Source of the DNA: Verrucomicrobia subdivision 6 bacterium BACL9 MAG-120507-bin52
GTDB lineage: Bacteria > Verrucomicrobiota > Verrucomicrobiia > Methylacidiphilales > Verrucolacustridaceae
DNA length: 11,544 bases
Assembly: GCA_001438005.1 (NCBI GenBank)
Contig: LIBO01000016.1
Span: 1-11,544 of the forward strand
Direction of reading: 5' to 3'
Part shown: one piece after another, positions 7,256 to 11,544 of the stretch
Position numbering within the stretch: position 1 is the stretch's first letter
Layout of the letters: every line of letters begins with the position of its first letter
Program-made: the position numbers and the translations under genes
Notes under the pieces: model-generated
The model's input: the letters and a program-made list of their open reading frames with translations, nothing else
What the model was told of the DNA's origin: nothing
Databases searched by the model: none

Positions 7256-8350
7256 TTAGTCAATACGGGTGAAGTACTTACCGGGCATTTGTCGCACCCG
7301 ATGCTTGAGTTCAAGCTTCAAAAGGGTGGCCGACACGACCCGGGATGGCAACCCGCATTTTCGTGTCAAAACATCCAGATGCATCTCCTCTCGACCCAAC
7401 CCCTCTAACACCTTTTTTTCCTCCTCCCCCAAATGACCCTCCGGCCGTGTGGGGGTGGGCATCTCCCCCGGCGGAATCAGAAACTCAAACTCCGCCAGCA
7501 CATCCTCCACCGACTCCACCAGCCGCGCCCCCTCCTTCAGCAACTGATGACACCCTCCGGACTGCGGATGATCAATTCGACCCGGCACGGCGAACACCTG
7601 CCTGCCCTGCTCCAACGCTTGCTTGGCCGTAATCATCGCGCCGCTGGCCCTGGCCGCCTCGATCACCAAAACCCCCTTGCTCAGCCCACTGACAATCCGG
7701 TTCCGCATCGGAAAAGTCTGGCGATCAGGCGCCGTTCCTAAGCAAAACTCGCTCATCACACAACCGCCCTCTTCCACAATTTTTTCGGCCAAAGATCGAT
7801 TCTCGGCCGGATACATCTGATCCATGGAGCACCCCAACACCCCAGCCGTTCGGCCCTTGGCCGCTAACGCACCCTGATGGGCCGCCGTATCGATTCCCCG
7901 CGCCAACCCGCTGATCACGCCCACCCCGGCATAAGCCAACTGATATCCCAATTTTTTCGCGAGCTCGATGCCATACCCCGTTGCCTCCCTCGTGCCCACG
8001 ATGCCCAGACACGCCCCCTGCACCGCCTGGATATCTCCACGATAATAGAGCACCATCGGGGGATCGTGAATTTCACGAAGAAGGGGCGGATACAATGGAT
8101 CCTCACAATCCACCACCTGAAGTTTCAAATCGGCCATTCGCTTCAGCTCCCCCGCTAGATCAAAACTCTTTTCCCAGCCACGAATCGATTCCGCCACGGC
8201 TTGCCCCACCCCATCGACCCCCGCCACTTTTGCGGTTGGCATCCCGCACAGTTTTTCCACCTCCCCGAATACCTCCCGCAACTTCCTCACCTTCACCGGC
8301 CCCACCAAACGCAGGGCGTTGAAGATAAGATAGGCCTCCGTTCGCGTCAT
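7256..8350 (-). CDS. dprA: DNA-processing protein DprA (Smf)
   Basis: DprA binds incoming single-stranded DNA during natural transformation and loads RecA on it; it is also widespread in bacteria not known to be competent. The 364-residue product has three parts: an N-terminal helix-hairpin-helix/SAM-like region (about 1-65), the Rossmann-fold DprA core (about 80-290) with GIVGTREATGYG, SGLARGIDTAAHQGAL, FPMRNRIVSGLS, EAARASGAMITA and GRQVFAVPG, and a C-terminal winged-helix domain (about 308-364) ending QMPGKYF. ATG at 8350 is chosen because it overlaps the aroB stop as ATGA; the same frame stays open upstream to 8458, but those 36 residues lie wholly inside aroB and carry no family similarity. 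Location between aroB and a topoisomerase gene suggests operon transcription. Competence itself cannot be claimed, since no com genes are in view. Confidence 0.95.
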   Translation of the reverse strand: MTRTEAYLIFNALRLVGPVKVRKLREVFGEVEKLCGMPTAKVAGVDGVGQAVAESIRGWEKSFDLAGELKRMADLKLQVVDCEDPLYPPLLREIHDPPMVLYYRGDIQAVQGACLGIVGTREATGYGIELAKKLGYQLAYAGVGVISGLARGIDTAAHQGALAAKGRTAGVLGCSMDQMYPAENRSLAEKIVEEGGCVMSEFCLGTAPDRQTFPMRNRIVSGLSKGVLVIEAARASGAMITAKQALEQGRQVFAVPGRIDHPQSGGCHQLLKEGARLVESVEDVLAEFEFLIPPGEMPTPTRPEGHLGEEEKKVLEGLGREEMHLDVLTRKCGLPSRVVSATLLKLELKHRVRQMPGKYFTRID

Positions 8351-9435
8351 CCCTTGGGGAGTTTTCCTTCCCTTACTTCCTCCAAAGCGAGCTGTATTTT
8401 TTTCTCGGTCACCCCCGTCACCAGATCCGCTTTCCCGATTTTTCGCAGCAGCACCCACCGAATTCCCTGGGTGGTGGCCTTCTTATCGCGCTCCATCACG
8501 GGCGACAACCGATCCCACCTCAATTCGGGATGGGTCACCGGCAAACCGTGAGCCCGAATCACCGCTTTCAGCTTCTCCGCCGCCTTTTTCTTAAATCGTC
8601 GCGCTTTGACCGACAGGTGAGCCGCCACCACCATGCCAATCGCCACCGCCTCGCCATGCCGCAACCCCTCATATCCGACGACCCCCTCCAAACCGTGCGC
8701 CACCGTGTGGCCAAAGTTTAAAAGTGCCCTTTTCCCTTTCCGATCCAATTCATCTTCCCCCGCCAACTTGGCTTTGATTTCCACGCACCGCTTGACCACT
8801 TTTTTCATCGAGCGAGGCGGCCCCTTCGCCAGCGAACCAAACAGCTTGGAATCGGCGATCGCCCCATATTTAAGAACCTCCGCCATCCCGGCTCTCTTTT
8901 CGGCGATGGGCAACGATTCCAGCCATCGCAAATCGGCCAGCACCGCTTTCGGGGGATGAAAAGCCCCCACTAAATTTTTGCCTTCGGGCAGGTCGATGCC
9001 GGTTTTGCCACCCACACTACTATCCACCATCGCCACAACGGTGGTGGGAATCTGAATCACCGGCATCCCTCTCAAATAAGTCGCGGCGACAAATCCGGCC
9101 AGGTCCCCCGTCACCCCACCCCCCACCGCCACAATCCATCCGTCTCGCGTCAGCCCAGCCCCAGCCAGTTGCCGTACCACACGCCCATACTCATCCACCG
9201 ATTTCGATCGCTCTCCCGCTGGAATTCGGACGCGGATGATTCGCGAGGCCCGTTTTTCTAACCAAGCAAAAATTGCTAAGGTGAGGGGCAACGCGGCAAT
9301 GCCCTCATCCACCAGCATAGCCACGGGAACTTTGGCCGGAAGATGAGCTTGCAAGCCTTGGGGCAGGATTTTATCCCCGATGGAAACCGAATACATACCT
9401 GATGCCGATTTCACTCGAACCCGCTGGGCACTCAT
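8347..9435 (-). CDS. aroB: 3-dehydroquinate synthase AroB
   Basis: AroB turns DAHP into 3-dehydroquinate, the second step of the shikimate pathway, using NAD and a divalent metal such as zinc. The 362-residue product matches the family length. The NAD/substrate core is plain: VAVGGGVTGDLAGFVAATY (102-120), IPTTVVAMVDSSVGGKTGID (129-148) and GKNLVGAFHPP (152-162). The metal ligands are Glu186 in GMAEVLKYG, His243 in NFGHTVAHG and His260 in LRHGEAVAIG. ATG at 9435 is preferred because AAAGG lies 5 nt upstream; an in-frame GTG at 9441 would add two residues but overlaps that site. It is the first gene of the minus-strand operon, and its leader carries a hairpin (9459-9478). The stop overlaps the dprA start by 4 nt. 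Confidence 0.96.
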   Translation of the reverse strand: MSAQRVRVKSASGMYSVSIGDKILPQGLQAHLPAKVPVAMLVDEGIAALPLTLAIFAWLEKRASRIIRVRIPAGERSKSVDEYGRVVRQLAGAGLTRDGWIVAVGGGVTGDLAGFVAATYLRGMPVIQIPTTVVAMVDSSVGGKTGIDLPEGKNLVGAFHPPKAVLADLRWLESLPIAEKRAGMAEVLKYGAIADSKLFGSLAKGPPRSMKKVVKRCVEIKAKLAGEDELDRKGKRALLNFGHTVAHGLEGVVGYEGLRHGEAVAIGMVVAAHLSVKARRFKKKAAEKLKAVIRAHGLPVTHPELRWDRLSPVMERDKKATTQGIRWVLLRKIGKADLVTGVTEKKIQLALEEVREGKLPKG

Positions 9436-9458
9436 ATCCACCTTTCTATGCCAACCCT

Positions 9459-9482
9459 TGGGCGGGACAAGTCGCCCATTTT
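9459..9482. promoter_or_regulatory. Hairpin in the aroB leader
   Basis: TGGGCG (9459-9464) pairs with CGCCCA (9473-9478) around an 8-nt loop. On the plus strand it is followed by TTTT (9479-9482), like a weak intrinsic terminator; on the minus strand it lies 23 nt upstream of the aroB ATG, where it would be a leader hairpin. It may block antisense transcription into aroB or influence aroB translation. Pairing is seen; any role is inferred. Confidence 0.3.
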
Positions 9483-9519
9483 GGACACTCCCGACCCGTT
9501 AGAATGAACAACCCTCATC

Positions 9520-9531
9520 AGTAATGATTAA
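9520..9531. promoter_or_regulatory. AT-rich palindrome, possible Fur/Zur-type operator core
   Basis: TAATGATTA (9522-9530) is a perfect TAAT-N-ATTA dyad in otherwise GC-rich DNA. Published Fur and Zur boxes in several phyla share the core TAATNATTA, but the outer bases of those boxes are not matched here. Type IB GTP cyclohydrolase genes such as folE2 are often under Zur control in other bacteria, which makes the position suggestive. A short dyad like this is expected by chance about once in a few hundred bases. Confidence 0.2.
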
Positions 9532-9628
9532 ACTCCCAAAACTGCGAAAAGGTTCGCTTTTAAATCCAAAGGTCAAAGTCCGCCCTCTAAAAACCCGCCC
9601 CGCAACCTACTGCCCATCAATATCTTGA
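9524..9628 (+). other. Possible 34-codon basic ORF, unproven
   Basis: ATG at 9524 opens a 34-residue frame beginning MIKLPKLRKGSLLNPKVKV and ending in TGA at 9626-9628. The peptide is rich in Lys, Arg and Pro with one Cys. No Shine-Dalgarno is present and I recognise no family. The hairpin at 9544-9557 lies inside it. Most likely it is chance, but it is the longest ATG frame I noticed on the plus strand of the gap. Confidence 0.12.
9544..9561 (+). terminator. Small hairpin followed by TTTT
   Basis: GCGAA (9544-9548) and TTCGC (9553-9557) form a 5-bp stem with an AAGG tetraloop, followed directly by TTTT (9558-9561). The minus strand shows a similar hairpin followed by AGTTTT, so it could act in both directions. 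The stem is short, and no gene ends next to it, so a true terminator is doubtful; an attenuator or the end of a short RNA is possible. Confidence 0.25.
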
Positions 9629-9670
9629 GTGGCCTCTTCGGACACACAAGCTCTTGTTCATTAATGCCTT

Positions 9671-9714
9671 GCAGGCCAATCTTTTACCCTTGGGGTCGTA
9701 GGTCGGTTGCCTGC
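9671..9714 (+). promoter_or_regulatory. Stem-loop upstream of folE2
   Basis: GCAGGC (9671-9676) pairs with GCCTGC (9709-9714). After a bulged C at 9677, AATC (9678-9681) can pair with GGTT (9705-9708), giving a 10-bp interrupted stem. A small inner hairpin ACCC/GGGT (9686-9696) fits in the loop. It ends 29 nt before the folE2 start. If transcribed it could be a structured leader; it does not match a preQ1 or THF riboswitch that I can recognise. Confidence 0.25.
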
Positions 9715-9743
9715 GCCTCGGATTCAGATAAGATGAAAATCCT

Positions 9744-10541
9744 TTGAAAAAGATCCTGCCTCAATCTCAGCCCCTCCAAGACACCCAATCCTCGCCTGAT
9801 ACCCGAAATCTCAGGATCGATAAGGTCGGCGTTAAGGGTCTCCGCTATCCCATCCTCGTGCGCGACCGGACCCACGCGACCCAAAACACCGTCGCCACCG
9901 TCTCCCTCGCCGTCGATCTCCCCCACCAGTTCAAAGGCACCCACATGAGCCGCTTCCTCGAAGTTCTCCAAGAACACGGCAGCCTCATTCATGTCGAAAG
10001 CATCCCCGCCATCCTCCGCGCTCTCCAACAACGCCTCCAAGCCGACTCCGCCCACCTCGAACTCGACTTTCCTTACTTCATCGAAAAAAAATCTCCCGTC
10101 ACCGCCTCCCCCGGCCTCGTCGACTATCAGATCCACTTCGACGCCGCCCTCCACGGTAAAGATCTCCGCTTCAAAGTCGCCGTCACCGTTCCCGTCACCA
10201 CTCTCTGCCCATGCAGTAAAGCCATCAGCGAGCGCGGCGCCCACAATCAACGCGGCCTCGTCCGCCTCGAAGTCACCTTCGGCAAAACCGTTTGGATCGA
10301 GGATCTCGTCACCCTCGTCGAATCGTGCGCCAGCTCCGAAATCTTCTCCCTCCTGAAACGGCCCGACGAAAAACACGTGACGGAACGCGCCTACGACAAT
10401 CCCGTTTTCGTCGAAGACCTCGTCCGCGCCATCTCCCTGCGGTGCGACTCCCACCCCGACATTAACTGGTACCGCGTCGAAGCCGAAAATTTCGAGAGCA
10501 TCCACAATCACAGCGCCTACGCCATGATTGAGCGCGGCTAA
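9744..10541 (+). CDS. folE2: GTP cyclohydrolase FolE2 (type IB)
   Basis: FolE2 converts GTP to 7,8-dihydroneopterin triphosphate, the entry to folate and to queuosine/7-deazaguanine synthesis. The type IB enzyme works with metals other than zinc and often substitutes for zinc-dependent FolE. The 265-residue product has the family length and motifs: IDKVGVKGLRYPI (25-37), LPHQFKGTHMSRFLEVL (59-75), VPVTTLCPCSKAIS (149-162, with Cys155 and Cys157), GAHNQRGLV (165-173, His167), DNPVFVEDLVR (218-228, Glu224) and the C-terminal ENFESIHNHSAYA (248-260). The start is unusual: an in-frame TAA at 9729 leaves TTG at 9744 as the only standard start before the conserved domain. That TTG overlaps the TGA of a four-codon ORF (ATG at 9733). 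No good ribosome site is visible. It points away from aroB and has its own putative leader. Confidence 0.95.
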   Translation: MKKILPQSQPLQDTQSSPDTRNLRIDKVGVKGLRYPILVRDRTHATQNTVATVSLAVDLPHQFKGTHMSRFLEVLQEHGSLIHVESIPAILRALQQRLQADSAHLELDFPYFIEKKSPVTASPGLVDYQIHFDAALHGKDLRFKVAVTVPVTTLCPCSKAISERGAHNQRGLVRLEVTFGKTVWIEDLVTLVESCASSEIFSLLKRPDEKHVTERAYDNPVFVEDLVRAISLRCDSHPDINWYRVEAENFESIHNHSAYAMIERG

Positions 10542-10606
10542 GGCCGCCCGCGTCATCCCCCTTTTTCCCATCGGCACGCCCTCGGGCTTTACCCTATCGT
10601 ATCGTC

Positions 10607-11356
10607 ATGTCCCCTGTCCTCCTCATCGCCATCCTCGTCGGACTGGCGGGCCAAATTGTCGACGGCACCCTCGGCATGGCCTACGGCGTCACCTGCTCCT
10701 CCTTTCTCCTCGCTCTCGGCACCGCTCCCGCCCTCGTCAGCTACTCGGTCAAAGTCTCTGAAATTTTCACCACGGGCGTCAGCGGCATCAGCCACCTCTT
10801 CCACCAGAACGTCAACAAAACCCTCTTCCTCGAATTGTGTATTCCCGGAGTGTTAGGGGGCGTCACCGGCGCCTACCTTCTTTCCAATTTCCCTGGCGAA
10901 ATGCTGAAACCTTGGATTAGCGGTTATCTCATCCTCATGGGCGGCTACATCTTTTGGCGCGCCAACCACAAGCCCATCGCCGTCGACCCCAGCGCCACCC
11001 GAGCCATCCCCCTCGCCCTCACCGGAGGGTTCCTCGACGCCGTCGGCGGAGGGGGCTGGGGCCCCGTCGTCACCTCCACTCTCCTCGCCAAAGGACACCA
11101 ACCCCGCTACGTCATCGGCTCGGTTAATATGGCCGAATTTTTTGTCACCCTCAGCCAAGCCCTCACCTTCTTCTTTTTCTTAAAATTAGAAAACCTGCCC
11201 ATCATCGCCGGCCTCATTCTCGGGGGCGTCATCGCCGCGCCCTTCGCCGCCAAGATCTGCAAAATCTTGCCCGCCAAAACCATGATGCGGCTGGTGGGCG
11301 TCCTCCTCGTCGTCGTCAGCACGCACACGCTTCTTCGTGCCCTGGGCAAAATCTAG
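10607..11356 (+). CDS. TauE/SafE-family membrane protein (putative anion exporter)
   Basis: The product is a 249-residue integral inner-membrane protein of the TauE/SafE family (formerly DUF81), whose characterised members are linked to export of sulfite, sulfoacetate or other organosulfur anions. Two inverted halves each carry a signature: GQIVDGTLGMAYGVTCSSF (15-33) and GGFLDAVGGGGWGPVVTSTL (140-159), followed by IGSVNMAEFFVTL (170-182). Seven or eight hydrophobic segments are visible, roughly at 3-20, 28-46, 74-96, 103-118, 135-160, 170-192, 196-216 and 226-244. ATG at 10607 places the first helix at the very N-terminus, as usual. It lies 65 nt after folE2 on the same strand, and no Shine-Dalgarno is obvious. 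No sulfur-metabolism genes are nearby, so the substrate is unknown. Confidence 0.88.
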   Translation: MSPVLLIAILVGLAGQIVDGTLGMAYGVTCSSFLLALGTAPALVSYSVKVSEIFTTGVSGISHLFHQNVNKTLFLELCIPGVLGGVTGAYLLSNFPGEMLKPWISGYLILMGGYIFWRANHKPIAVDPSATRAIPLALTGGFLDAVGGGGWGPVVTSTLLAKGHQPRYVIGSVNMAEFFVTLSQALTFFFFLKLENLPIIAGLILGGVIAAPFAAKICKILPAKTMMRLVGVLLVVVSTHTLLRALGKI

Positions 11357-11376
11357 CCCCTGCCCGCCCTTTCCCC

Positions 11377-11544
11377 ATGCTCACGCTTTCTCAACTCAGT
11401 AAATCGTTCGCGGGTCGCACTCTCTTCAGCGACGTCTCCCTCCAAATTAACCGCGAAGACCGCATCGGTCTCGTCGGCCCCAACGGCGCAGGCAAATCCA
11501 CTCTCTTCTCCCTCATCCTCGGCGAGGCCAGCCCAGACGAGGGA
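11377..11544 (+). CDS. ABC-F family ATPase, N-terminal fragment
   Basis: Only the first 56 codons are in the window; the frame runs off the right edge without a stop. It starts MLTLSQLSKSFAGRTLFSDV and contains a Walker A motif GPNGAGKST at residues 34-42, then LILGEASPDEG. The absence of a membrane segment and the RIGLVGPNGAGKSTL context are typical of ABC-F proteins (Uup, EttA, YbiT, antibiotic-resistance ABC-F), which act on the ribosome rather than in transport. The subfamily cannot be decided without the rest, including the linker between the two ATPase domains. ATG at 11377 lies 20 nt after the TauE/SafE stop; the upstream bases are C/T-rich with no Shine-Dalgarno. An ordinary ABC transporter ATPase is a less likely alternative. 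Confidence 0.85.
   Translation, partial: MLTLSQLSKSFAGRTLFSDVSLQINREDRIGLVGPNGAGKSTLFSLILGEASPDEG

Larger units (their letters stand above)
9436..9743. other. Divergent intergenic region, about 308 nt
   Basis: This region lies between the divergent aroB and folE2 starts, so promoters for both transcripts should be here. It is richer in A and T than the genes. It holds the hairpins, the palindrome and the possible short ORF listed separately. It also has a 9-nt inverted repeat, AATGAACAA at 9503-9511 and TTGTTCATT at 9654-9662. Weak plus-strand promoter-like hexamers exist (TAGAAT at 9500-9505; TTGCCT at 9707-9712 with TAAGAT at 9729-9734, 16 nt apart), but none is good enough to call a promoter. 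No tRNA-like cloverleaf or riboswitch class was recognised. Confidence 0.6.

Noticed and set aside
8351..8458. Longer N-terminus for dprA
   Set aside because: The additional 36 residues lie within aroB and show no similarity to DprA. The ATGA overlap at 8347-8350 gives a better start.
9540..9620. tRNA-like GGTTCG near 9551
   Set aside because: No T-arm, acceptor stem or anticodon arm can be built around it.
9684..10577. 297-codon minus-strand ORF opposite folE2
   Set aside because: The product is a Gly/Glu/Asp-rich low-complexity chain lying over folE2, which has full family motifs. It is a shadow frame.
10560..10600. Terminator between folE2 and the TauE/SafE gene
   Set aside because: GCCCTCGGGC followed by TTT gives only a 3-bp stem with a usable loop, which is too weak to call.
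1..11544. CRISPR array, insertion sequence or prophage
   Set aside because: No regularly spaced repeats, no transposase and no terminal inverted repeats were seen. The tyrosine recombinase is the XerC/D type inside a housekeeping operon, not a phage integrase next to an attachment site.

Overview
The window reads as a chromosomal housekeeping region of a Gram-negative bacterium. WaaA, which adds Kdo to lipid A, implies an LPS outer membrane. The GC content is moderately high, and several proteins (WaaA with a GGQN motif, a TopB-like topoisomerase with C-terminal repeats) would fit the Planctomycetes-Verrucomicrobia-Chlamydiae group, perhaps Verrucomicrobiota. That placement is an inference from protein flavour only; no marker gene in the window proves it. 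I see no prophage, IS element, CRISPR array, tRNA, rRNA or defence island.

Layout. (1) 1-2350, plus strand: the 3' part of plsX, then fabH, then a SpoU/TrmH-family RNA methyltransferase, all overlapping. This is a phospholipid/fatty-acid initiation cluster with an RNA-modification gene attached. (2) 2351-2478: a short convergent gap. (3) 2479-9435, minus strand, read right to left: aroB, dprA, a TopB-like type IA topoisomerase, xerC/xerD-like recombinase, waaA. The five genes are separated by at most 17 nt, and two junctions are 4-nt ATGA overlaps, so this is very probably one operon. It mixes aromatic amino acid synthesis, DNA processing and LPS synthesis. (4) 9436-9743: the only long non-coding stretch, a divergent intergenic region with several small hairpins, an AT-rich palindrome and a possible 34-codon ORF. 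(5) 9744-11544, plus strand: folE2 (type IB GTP cyclohydrolase), a TauE/SafE-family membrane protein, and the first 56 codons of an ABC-F ATPase.

How the genes connect. PlsX and FabH act at the acyl-ACP/acyl-phosphate branch point of membrane lipid synthesis. WaaA completes the inner LPS core on lipid A. AroB feeds the shikimate pathway, and FolE2 feeds folate and/or 7-deazaguanine synthesis. DprA, the topoisomerase and Xer recombinase match the widespread dprA-topA-xerC gene neighbourhood, but the topoisomerase here looks like TopB rather than TopA.

No clearly new biological system is visible. The points most worth a second look are the topoisomerase swap in the dprA-xerC neighbourhood, the odd TTG start of folE2 overlapping a four-codon ORF, and the structured divergent intergenic region, which may carry a metal-responsive operator. 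The plus strand carries a C-over-G excess across most of the window whichever strand is coding, which produces long spurious antisense ORFs.
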